DNA of 12,820 bases from CAYTYZ01 sp964442385 (GTDB lineage Bacteria > Patescibacteriota > Microgenomatia > UBA12405). Below, piece by piece: positions 7,016 through 12,268 of this stretch. Location: NCBI GenBank assembly GCA_964442385.1, contig CAYTYZ010000022.1:1-12820 (forward strand). Direction: 5' to 3'. The notes below the pieces were generated by a model. It was given only the letters and a program-made list of their open reading frames with translations, made no database searches and was not told the DNA's origin. Each line of letters begins with the position of its first letter. The stretch's first letter is position 1. The position numbers were made by a program, and so were the translations under genes.

Positions 7016-7043
7016 TTGATAATTAACAGCCTACCTCTATAAT
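7016..7043 (+). promoter_or_regulatory. ndk promoter (leaderless type)
   Basis: TTGATA (7016-7021), 16-nt spacer, perfect TATAAT (7038-7043), then AATCT and the ATG at 7049. It has the same hexamers and spacer as the divergent arsR promoter. With 5 nt between -10 and ATG, transcription should start on the start codon. Confidence 0.68.
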
Positions 7044-7048
7044 AATCT

Positions 7049-7660
7049 ATGACAAAATTCAAAACCTACAACCAAGATAATGCCAATCCAAAAACCGAAA
7101 GAACGCTAGTTATTATAAAACCTGATGGTGTTCAAAGAAGTCTCATAGGAGAAATAATTCAACGCTATGAGCGTACTGGTCTAAAGTTAGTAGCATCCAA
7201 ATTTCTATTACCTTCAAGAGAAAGGGTTAAAGCCCACTATAACCTTGACCCTACCTGGGTACAGAGAGTCGGAGAGAAAACCATTGCTTCTTATGAAAAA
7301 AAAGGGCTTCAAGCACCTTCAAATGATCCCATAGTTTTGGGAGAAAATGTTTTAAGAATTTTACAAGATTATATTACCGAAGGTCCCGTTTTGGCCATGG
7401 TATGGCAGGGGATGCATGCTGTTGGAGTTGTACGAAAAATTACAGGCGGAACCGAACCACTTACTTCCGATGTTGGAACTATTCGGGGAGACCTGACAAT
7501 ACATTCTTACCTTATTGCCGACACAGACGGTGTTTCGGTTAAAAATCTTGTCCATGCCAGCGGCTCCCCAGCCGAAGCAGATGGCGAAATTGCTCTTTGG
7601 TTTAACGAAGACGAAGTAATTGACTATAGACTGTTTAACGAAGCCATTTTGTACGAATAG
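7049..7660 (+). CDS. ndk: Nucleoside diphosphate kinase, enlarged form
   Basis: This enzyme transfers the gamma-phosphate of ATP to NDPs through a phosphohistidine. Motifs are in order: TLVIIKPDGVQRSLIG (Lys24 of KPDG), the Kpn-loop helix SRERVKAHYN, GPVLAMVWQG, GTIRGD (143-148) and the active-site NLVHASGS with His169, then EIALWF. The protein is 203 aa, whereas canonical bacterial NDKs are near 140. The extra length is a short N-terminal extension, about 29 residues after HYN (about 73-102) and about 10 residues between GTIRGD and the catalytic His. All catalytic residues are present, so activity is expected. The start ATG 5 nt after a consensus -10 supports the N-terminal extension and a leaderless transcript. 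It is divergent from arsR, which might co-regulate it through the shared spacer. Confidence 0.93.
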   Translation: MTKFKTYNQDNANPKTERTLVIIKPDGVQRSLIGEIIQRYERTGLKLVASKFLLPSRERVKAHYNLDPTWVQRVGEKTIASYEKKGLQAPSNDPIVLGENVLRILQDYITEGPVLAMVWQGMHAVGVVRKITGGTEPLTSDVGTIRGDLTIHSYLIADTDGVSVKNLVHASGSPAEADGEIALWFNEDEVIDYRLFNEAILYE

Positions 7661-7671
7661 TTCAAATACGA

Positions 7672-7698
7672 TTGATTACTATCCGATAACCTGATAAT
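7672..7698 (+). promoter_or_regulatory. Possible promoter of the EF-hand-loop protein gene
   Basis: TTGATT (7672-7677), 15-nt spacer, GATAAT (7693-7698), then 8 nt to the ATG at 7707. The spacer is short, but the -10 position copies the leaderless layout of ndk and arsR. The gene lies 46 nt after ndk and could also be read from the ndk promoter. Confidence 0.38.
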
Positions 7699-7706
7699 GT
7701 AATCCA

Positions 7707-9197
7707 ATGGGAGTTGGGAACGATTATCAAGAATACAGTCCACGCATAGATAGTTTAAATGTAGATATACCTCTAAATAATGAATTAATGGCCGCATTGG
7801 TTGCCAGACTACGAGGAAGAATCAACCCAGATCAACCACAGACGCTCCATTTTGACCCTGCAACTGTTGAATCTCTCGTAACACTAATGGCCAGGGGTGG
7901 ACTAAAAGATGAAGTTTTAAATGAGACAATTTTGTCAGTTCAAACTATGGTAAGAAGCCCTAACGAAGCCAAGGTAAGACTGGCGGAAATGGCTGACTAT
8001 GAATGTCGACAAGAAAGAGGAATTTTGGCGTACTTTGTACGAGGGGATAACTTAGTTAGGGAAAATTTCAAACCTGGCGAACTAGAAACTTTTATAAACA
8101 GGTACCCGAATCCTTTAAATTTCATGGGGGAACTTGGGGCTTTTTTAGATAAATTAGGGGCACAAGAAGGTATTACAAAACGTCAACAGTACGAAATATC
8201 GGCTAACTCTTTTTTAACCAGACTTTATGGCGATAGGTGGGAAGTCGCCAAACAAGCTTTTATCCTGAAAGATCGTGCAAAATCTTATTCAGAACGATTT
8301 GTTAGTAAAGAAGTTTGGCCTGGTATATTTGCCAATCTCACCGAAGAAGCACAAGATAAAAAGTCAGTTTTAGAGGAAATGAATTTATATCCAGAAAATA
8401 GTAACCAGGCAAAAGCTGGTGGCAAGGAATACTTTTTTTCTAACTCTTTTATGCTGGACAAATCTGGCGGCAAAGGCATAATGGCCTATGTAAAACAAGA
8501 AGATGGCAAATTTAAACCAGTTGTATATTATAAAGAAAGTAATGACGGAGTCTGGAGAGTACTTGCAGATACATATTCAGACCGACCAGACACAGAAGTT
8601 GCCCATAACCTTAGAAGGCTAGCTCCCGGAGAGCGAGATGACAACATGGTTCCTATTGAGCTGTGGTCACAAATGGAAAAAATATCGGCTGAAGGAACGT
8701 TGGCAATGGAAGGTGTATTGACTGACAAGCTCTGGCCTATAATTCCAAAACGAAGTGGGCTAGAAGCCCGCAGCAAAGATGTCGTTAACGTAGAGGGTAT
8801 ACCCAAGGACTTAGTTGCAAACCCGTCTGCGATTCTACCAAATGCAGGAAAAGAACCCAACTTTAGCTTAAAACCTGAATCAAGCTGGGGGAATTTTACC
8901 GTCTATAAATCAACAGATGGTACTCTGAGTTACGTATTTCAAGAAGTCAATCAAAAGGTTAGAGTTGTAGCAGTTGGAGAAACCAGAGTTTCGCAAGTGG
9001 ATCAAAATGGAGCTTCTTTAACTAAAATCGATGCCAATGGATTAACACCACCCTGGTCGTTAGATACAAGCCAATTACAAGGCAAAGAATGGGCTAGGGA
9101 TCCAGATATGGATGGTAGCGTAGATATGTGGGAAACTTACATAAAAAATATACCCATGATTCAAGCTTATTTACGCGCAAACCCCAACAGAAGTTAA
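7707..9197 (+). CDS. Uncharacterised 496-aa protein with C-terminal EF-hand loop
   Basis: I do not recognise the family. There is no signal peptide or membrane helix, so it is probably cytoplasmic. Residues 1-230 are largely helical in character and charged. Residues about 235-310 form a beta-rich, aromatic stretch (KEYFFSNSFMLDKSGGKG start; later KPVVYYKESNDGVWRVLAD). A second small beta segment lies near 391-425. The C-terminus has DPDMDGSVDMWE at 465-476, which fits every ligand position of a canonical EF-hand calcium loop (1, 3, 5, 9, 12). A helix follows to the end. A lone EF-hand or dockerin-like loop can bind calcium or mediate pairing. The start is 46 nt after ndk on the same strand. 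No Shine-Dalgarno is present. The reading frame is confident; function is unknown. Confidence 0.85.
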   Translation: MGVGNDYQEYSPRIDSLNVDIPLNNELMAALVARLRGRINPDQPQTLHFDPATVESLVTLMARGGLKDEVLNETILSVQTMVRSPNEAKVRLAEMADYECRQERGILAYFVRGDNLVRENFKPGELETFINRYPNPLNFMGELGAFLDKLGAQEGITKRQQYEISANSFLTRLYGDRWEVAKQAFILKDRAKSYSERFVSKEVWPGIFANLTEEAQDKKSVLEEMNLYPENSNQAKAGGKEYFFSNSFMLDKSGGKGIMAYVKQEDGKFKPVVYYKESNDGVWRVLADTYSDRPDTEVAHNLRRLAPGERDDNMVPIELWSQMEKISAEGTLAMEGVLTDKLWPIIPKRSGLEARSKDVVNVEGIPKDLVANPSAILPNAGKEPNFSLKPESSWGNFTVYKSTDGTLSYVFQEVNQKVRVVAVGETRVSQVDQNGASLTKIDANGLTPPWSLDTSQLQGKEWARDPDMDGSVDMWETYIKNIPMIQAYLRANPNRS

Positions 9198-9208
9198 CCT
9201 TTATTCTT

Positions 9209-9388
9209 TCAGCTCATACCCTGCGCTTTTGCAATTTGCAGTCCCAGCCAAATTCCAAATATTCCACCCAAAGTGGTAGCTAAAACCGAAATCAAGGAAA
9301 ACATCGAATAACCCAACATCACTGGTATAGCACCTCCAATCCAAGAAAAAATTGTCATACATATCCAAATTAATTTTGACCTAGTCAT
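9209..9388 (-). CDS. Small two-helix membrane protein
   Basis: This 59-aa protein consists of two membrane segments, about 6-27 and 29-53, with a basic N-terminus (TRSK) and a Gly-rich second helix (GGIFGIWLG). It looks like a small helical-hairpin membrane protein of unknown role; I do not assign a family. An in-frame TTG at 9394 would add two residues. I prefer the ATG at 9388 because a TATGCT hexamer ends exactly 5 nt before it, the same layout as other starts here. It ends in TGA, the only clear terminal TGA besides the one at 10873. It converges on the 496-aa gene (11-bp gap) and diverges from the 151-aa gene. Confidence 0.66.
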   Translation of the reverse strand: MTRSKLIWICMTIFSWIGGAIPVMLGYSMFSLISVLATTLGGIFGIWLGLQIAKAQGMS

Positions 9389-9393
9389 ATTCA

Positions 9394-9399
9394 AGCATA
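9394..9399 (-). promoter_or_regulatory. Possible -10 of the small membrane protein gene
   Basis: TATGCT on the minus strand, 5 nt before the ATG at 9388. No convincing -35 is seen upstream, so this rests on position and four of six consensus bases. Confidence 0.25.
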
Positions 9400-9447
9400 C
9401 ACTGATATTGCCCCAAGTTTTTTTCCAATACTAAAACATAAATTATG

Positions 9448-9456
9448 TGCTATTAT
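9448..9456 (+). promoter_or_regulatory. Extended -10 of the 151-aa protein gene
   Basis: TGCTATTAT is an extended -10 (TGn plus TATTAT). It is followed by 9 nt and the ATG at 9466. No good -35 is seen, which an extended -10 can tolerate. The position favours the ATG at 9466 over the one at 9445. Confidence 0.42.
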
Positions 9457-9465
9457 GGGTTAATA

Positions 9466-9921
9466 ATGTCTAGCTTATGGCGTCTGCGCTATAACCCTCG
9501 ACATCAATCGCACATTCACGTTTCAGGAGGTTCAATGGCACCGATACCGTTGTTTTCATTAACATTTAATGATGTTTACTTAAAGCTTTTTGGGCTTTTG
9601 CAAAATAAACGCTATGAGATTCTTTCATTTGACCCAAATAATCGCAACGAACAGCTGAGTCGATACGAGTGCCAACCAAAAGGGATGGTGGTAAAAATGA
9701 TCCACTGTCTAAACTGGAAAAACTTTTCCGGGATTACTATCGACACAGGTGGTGGAATAGATCTCCTCCTTCCAGATTTTGACAGCTTTGACTATATTGC
9801 ACTCCAAATGATGGGACTTTCTTCAAGAGTTTATCTGGCTTTTGAAGACAAGCAAGTTACGATCGAGATCCATCAGTCAGGTCACATTCTCGTTCGGCAC
9901 GTCATCCGCGTGCTTTCATAA
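9466..9921 (+). CDS. Uncharacterised 151-aa protein
   Basis: I do not recognise this family. The predicted product is soluble and mixed alpha/beta, with a basic, His-rich N-terminus (WRLRYNPRHQSHIH), a short Ser/Gly-rich turn, a central helix (NDVYLKLFGLLQNKRYEIL) and a beta-rich C-terminal half with TGGGIDLLLPDFDSFDY near 94-110. No signal peptide or membrane helix is seen. An ATG at 9445 would add seven residues, but it lies upstream of the extended -10, so a transcript starting near 9463 could not contain it; 9466 is chosen. A strong terminator follows 14 nt after the stop, so this is probably a single-gene transcription unit. There is no Shine-Dalgarno sequence. Confidence 0.68.
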   Translation: MSSLWRLRYNPRHQSHIHVSGGSMAPIPLFSLTFNDVYLKLFGLLQNKRYEILSFDPNNRNEQLSRYECQPKGMVVKMIHCLNWKNFSGITIDTGGGIDLLLPDFDSFDYIALQMMGLSSRVYLAFEDKQVTIEIHQSGHILVRHVIRVLS

Positions 9922-9934
9922 CCTTCTAAATTCA

Positions 9935-9973
9935 AGCCTCGTTATGTCATATGACAAACGAGGCTCTTTTTTT
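9935..9973 (+). terminator. Intrinsic terminator after the 151-aa gene
   Basis: Arms AGCCTCGTT (9935-9943) and AACGAGGCT (9957-9965) form a 9-bp stem. The inner palindrome TGTCATATGACA (9945-9956) extends it after one bulged A. The stem is followed by C and seven T. The promoter of the next gene overlaps it. Confidence 0.85.
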
Positions 9974-9980
9974 ATATACT
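9951..9980 (+). promoter_or_regulatory. Promoter of the Ham1-like gene, embedded in the terminator
   Basis: ATGACA (9951-9956, five of six -35 bases), 18-nt spacer, TATACT (9975-9980), then 9 nt to the ATG at 9990. The -35 is part of the terminator hairpin and the T-tract forms the end of the spacer. Confidence 0.5.
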
Positions 9981-9989
9981 GATCAAAAG

Positions 9990-10583
9990 ATGACAAAACC
10001 CATTATTGTTGCTACTACTAATCCTGGAAAATTCAATCAAATTAGCAAAGTGCTGGTATCCCTAGGGATAAACAATACTCAGTTTTTAAGTTTAGCTGAT
10101 TTAGGGATCTTAAATGGTCCAGTAGAAACGGGCTCGATCCAAGATCGTGCCACCCAAAAAGCCCAATTTTGCCTGTCACAAATCAAACCCCTGGGTCTAG
10201 CTAATTATAAATTTATTGTAGCCAATGATACTGGTACAAGGCTACCCACTTTAAATCTTGATACGGCTGAATCAAAGAAAATTGCCCAGGAAATTTTAGA
10301 AGGGGAGTTGCTTCAACCTGGCGATCCCCTTAACTATATTTATTCCTATACATTCATTAGTTTGCCTAGTCAAAAACTCTACACTGCTCAAGTTGAAGTT
10401 CCCTTTACTTACCTAGGTAATCCCCAGAAAATAAAGTTTACCGAAGGTCAAAATATTATGAATGAAGTCAAAGCCATTCCTGGCCAGACCATACCCCACT
10501 CCCAGGTTGACGAAATAGAAGTTATAAAATATCGATTAAAATATCTTACCCCAGTCCTAAAACCTATAATAGATCTTTTATAA
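9990..10583 (+). CDS. Divergent Ham1/RdgB-like nucleoside triphosphate pyrophosphatase
   Basis: This 197-aa protein begins KPIIVATTNPGKFNQI (3-18), the N-terminal signature of Ham1/ITPase enzymes, which cleave non-canonical purine NTPs (XTP, dITP) to monophosphates and protect nucleic acids. Further family features are PVETGS (44-49), DRATQKA (52-58, equivalent to ENAxxKA) and VANDTG (77-82, equivalent to ADDSG). The second Asp is kept (Asp80) and the first is Asn79. The C-terminal half, from about 90, is divergent and lacks the usual SHR segment; IPHSQVDE at 168-175 may be the remnant. Substrate range may differ. I reject the ATG at 9951 because it lies in the terminator hairpin and upstream of the promoter. 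The gene converges on the next operon with a 7-bp gap. Confidence 0.74.
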   Translation: MTKPIIVATTNPGKFNQISKVLVSLGINNTQFLSLADLGILNGPVETGSIQDRATQKAQFCLSQIKPLGLANYKFIVANDTGTRLPTLNLDTAESKKIAQEILEGELLQPGDPLNYIYSYTFISLPSQKLYTAQVEVPFTYLGNPQKIKFTEGQNIMNEVKAIPGQTIPHSQVDEIEVIKYRLKYLTPVLKPIIDLL

Positions 10584-10590
10584 AAATTAT

Positions 10591-10872
10591 TTAATTAGTT
10601 GCCAGAGGCCACTGCACTCTTGCCACTCCTGCTTCAAAAATCCTTTTAGATCTATTATTCACCACACAAAATCCTTCCAACGGCCCTGTTCCACCTAACA
10701 TAGAATAACGCCCACGCGTAACCCATTTAAGGTTTTTCTCGATAAATAGCATAGTTGGTTCGATTAGATCATCTGCAAGACAGAATCTCAAATCAGCCCT
10801 TTGATAGCCACTAACCCGCCCAGAAACTTCTACCAGCAATATGGCCGGTGTCGTATTATATTGCACCCTCAT
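10591..10872 (-). CDS. Uncharacterised 93-aa protein, in frame with the ORF upstream
   Basis: I do not recognise this protein. It is predicted soluble, with a beta strand AILLVEVSG near 10-18, a central segment with FIEKNLKWVTRGRYSMLGG (43-61) and a mixed C-terminus. It begins with ATG directly after the TGA of the 51-aa ORF (TGA|ATG, zero gap) and lies in the same reading frame, so the two may be one 145-codon gene broken by an in-frame TGA, or two genes linked by stop-start reinitiation. It is last of a minus-strand series starting with the receiver-domain gene, and its stop is 7 bp from the convergent Ham1-like gene. The open frame itself is believable. Function is unknown. Confidence 0.58.
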   Translation of the reverse strand: MRVQYNTTPAILLVEVSGRVSGYQRADLRFCLADDLIEPTMLFIEKNLKWVTRGRYSMLGGTGPLEGFCVVNNRSKRIFEAGVARVQWPLATN

Positions 10873-11028
10873 TCAACACTTTCCAGATCTAAGGTCACGT
10901 CCGATTTGATCCACTAATTCAGAGGCTAAATCGCATTTATCTGCTGGCTCAAACCCCAAGGCGATAACCCAACCATTTTCGGGCAACTGAAAAACTCGGT
11001 TATATACTGGCGCATCAATGCAATTCAT
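10873..11028 (-). CDS. Small 51-aa ORF between receiver gene and 93-aa gene
   Basis: The ATG at 11028 lies 10 nt after the receiver-gene stop. The product begins MNCIDAPVYNRVFQLPENG and ends LRSGKC before TGA. It has a protein-like composition with a strand WVIALGF (20-26) and an acidic helix DLASELVDQIGRDL (33-46). No Shine-Dalgarno is present; coupling to the receiver gene is likely. It shares its frame with the following 93-aa ORF, separated only by the TGA, so it may be the N-terminal part of a single disrupted or read-through gene. No family is recognised. Confidence 0.52.
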   Translation of the reverse strand: MNCIDAPVYNRVFQLPENGWVIALGFEPADKCDLASELVDQIGRDLRSGKC

Positions 11029-11038
11029 TTTTACTATT

Positions 11039-11479
11039 TTATTGTCTTACTCTAGGTAATATTATTCGATTAATCGCCTCTTCGTCAAAACTATGTTTTT
11101 GAATATTTATCTCAGCTCCCGCAACAGTTGTTCCGTTCGTATATCCCACCGTTAATATTCCAGGATCCATACGCTTAATTAATTCAATTAGTATGGCTCC
11201 ATCTCTTTGATTATTAACCTCATCAATATTTCCGTCAACCACCGCTATACTTATTCTTCCGGGTACAATATTTTTAATAAATGCAAATGACTGATCCATC
11301 GTACTTCCGCCTCCAGTATATCTAAATCCCACTGCTTCCATATCCCTAGCGGTACTTTTAATATATAGCTCGTCATCTTCAAACAAAATAAAAGCCGGCT
11401 TATTATCGGTTCGTGGAGTAGACAACCGTCCTTTGCCGAGTACATAAATTTTTAACCTTTCAAAAAAAGTTTTTGACAT
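11039..11479 (-). CDS. Stand-alone CheY-like receiver-domain protein
   Basis: This 146-aa protein has a basic N-terminal tail (1-27) and one receiver domain. The conserved positions are all present: acidic pocket FEDDE (Glu34-Asp35-Asp36) after strand 1, phospho-acceptor Asp82 in AVVDGNI after strand 3, Thr114 in VGYTNGT after strand 4, and Lys128 in NIQKHSF after strand 5. Receivers take a phosphoryl group from a histidine kinase and switch partner binding. No DNA-binding or enzymatic output domain follows, so it would act by protein contact, perhaps with the two small products encoded next. No histidine kinase is seen in this window. The strand spacing fits but overall similarity to CheY is low. 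The upstream promoter is unclear; TAAGCT 6 nt before the ATG is a poor -10. Confidence 0.74.
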   Translation of the reverse strand: MSKTFFERLKIYVLGKGRLSTPRTDNKPAFILFEDDELYIKSTARDMEAVGFRYTGGGSTMDQSFAFIKNIVPGRISIAVVDGNIDEVNNQRDGAILIELIKRMDPGILTVGYTNGTTVAGAEINIQKHSFDEEAINRIILPRVRQ

Positions 11480-11520
11480 GAAATTAGCTTATTGGCAGAT
11501 AATAACAAAAACATAAATAT

Positions 11521-11549
11521 TAGACAACTAATAAATATTATGATATTAT
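11521..11549 (+). promoter_or_regulatory. Promoter of the 169-aa protein gene
   Basis: TAGACA (11521-11526, five of six), 17-nt spacer, TATTAT (11544-11549, five of six). The expected start near 11556 gives a leader of about 80 nt before the ATG at 11637. The spacing is ideal. This contrasts with the near-zero leaders at other starts. Confidence 0.5.
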
Positions 11550-11564
11550 AGGGCTGTATCTAAT

Positions 11565-11580
11565 TTTTGCTTAGCAAAAT
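11565..11580 (+). other. Small hairpin in the 5' leader of the 169-aa gene
   Basis: TTTTGC-TTA-GCAAAA forms a 6-bp stem early in the predicted leader. No U-tract follows, so it is not a terminator. The rest of the spacer from 11480 to 11636 holds the promoter, this hairpin and the ribosome binding site. I recognise no riboswitch class. Confidence 0.3.
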
Positions 11581-11626
11581 AGACACATCTTGTACTTTTG
11601 CATTGTGTTTAGTCAAATACCCAAAA

Positions 11627-11632
11627 AAGGAG
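11627..11632 (+). promoter_or_regulatory. Shine-Dalgarno site of the 169-aa gene
   Basis: AAGGAG lies 4 nt before the ATG at 11637 (core end to ATG), close to the anti-Shine-Dalgarno complement. It is the only clear one in the window and fixes the start. Confidence 0.75.
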
Positions 11633-11636
11633 AAAC

Positions 11637-12146
11637 ATGACATACAAACGAGGAACATCAAGCACAGTTGCCAGTACACAACCATGGATGATCGCCAAAC
11701 GTTCACTTGGTCAAACACAGTCTAGCCAAACGACTCTCGAAAGACTTAGATTTACCGAAATCAAGGAAGACGATGATTTGTTCTTTTCCTGCCAGCCTCC
11801 TCCTGGTTGGACCAAATCTGTAGAAGGTTATTTCACAACCATAAAGGACAATAGTGGCAGAAAGCGCATTTCCCAGTTCTCTAAAATCGCCTATGGTGAC
11901 ACCGAGGCTTTTCTCAGCCTGTGCCCAATGTTTACAATTAGCCAGGCTACAGTGGAAAATGGCTACCTGGTCTGCAAAATCTTAAAAAACGACCAGTTTG
12001 TAAATTCTTTTTCATCTCGGGAATATGATCGAACTGACCCATGGAGCAGAGAGAATTTGCGAGTAAAACTCGATAACGAGTGCAAGGACTGGCTTGACAC
12101 TAATTTTCCAGAATGGAAAAATCCTCTTGCCTACTGGGGGGACTAA
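11637..12146 (+). CDS. Uncharacterised 169-aa protein with strong ribosome binding site
   Basis: I do not recognise the family. The N-terminal 35 residues are Ser/Thr/Gln-rich and probably disordered (KRGTSSTVAST near 4-14). The remaining 130 are polar, mixed alpha/beta and rich in Trp and Phe, with FFSCQPPPGWTKSVEGYF at 49-66 and a C-terminal DWLDTNFPEWKNPLAYW at 151-167. No signal peptide or membrane helix is seen. It has its own promoter, an 80-nt leader, a Shine-Dalgarno sequence and its own terminator, so it is an isolated transcription unit, divergent from the receiver operon. The canonical translation signals suggest strong expression. GC is higher than in the left half of the window. 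Confidence 0.75.
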   Translation: MTYKRGTSSTVASTQPWMIAKRSLGQTQSSQTTLERLRFTEIKEDDDLFFSCQPPPGWTKSVEGYFTTIKDNSGRKRISQFSKIAYGDTEAFLSLCPMFTISQATVENGYLVCKILKNDQFVNSFSSREYDRTDPWSRENLRVKLDNECKDWLDTNFPEWKNPLAYWGD

Positions 12147-12165
12147 ACACAAAAAAAATAACAAG

Positions 12166-12211
12166 AAACCCGCTGCGGCGCGACCCATGTCGTGACCAAG
12201 GCGGGTTTTTT
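12166..12211 (+). terminator. Intrinsic terminator after the 169-aa gene
   Basis: Arms AAACCCGC (12166-12173) and GCGGGTTT (12201-12208) form an 8-bp GC-rich stem around a loop with an inner CGCGAC/GTCGTG helix. The tract of six T at 12206-12211 follows the GC part of the stem. Confidence 0.8.
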
Positions 12212-12214
12212 AGT

Positions 12215-12253
12215 AAAACAAAAAGGGCGGGATGAAAACTTTTCAACCCGCCC
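12215..12253 (-). terminator. Intrinsic terminator of the SdrD-like surface protein gene
   Basis: On the minus strand GGGCGGG (12253-12247) pairs with CCCGCCC (12231-12225), with an inner TGAAA/TTTCA helix. A T-rich tract (12224-12215) follows. It lies 15 nt after the stop of the surface-protein gene and back to back with the opposing terminator. Confidence 0.8.
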
Positions 12254-12268
12254 CTAACTCAGGAAACG

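Noticed and set aside
7361..7555. Minus-strand ORF inside ndk
   Set aside because: Overlaps conserved catalytic motifs of ndk in antisense and has no start signals.
8285..8860. Two minus-strand ORFs within the 496-aa gene
   Set aside because: Both are antisense to a long continuous frame and have no family features.
9951..9989. Upstream ATG giving a 13-residue extension of the Ham1-like protein
   Set aside because: It sits in the terminator hairpin and upstream of the -10; the family motif begins right after the ATG at 9990.
11251..11445. Minus-strand 64-codon ORF inside the receiver gene
   Set aside because: Shifted frame of the receiver domain, whose conserved residues support the main frame.
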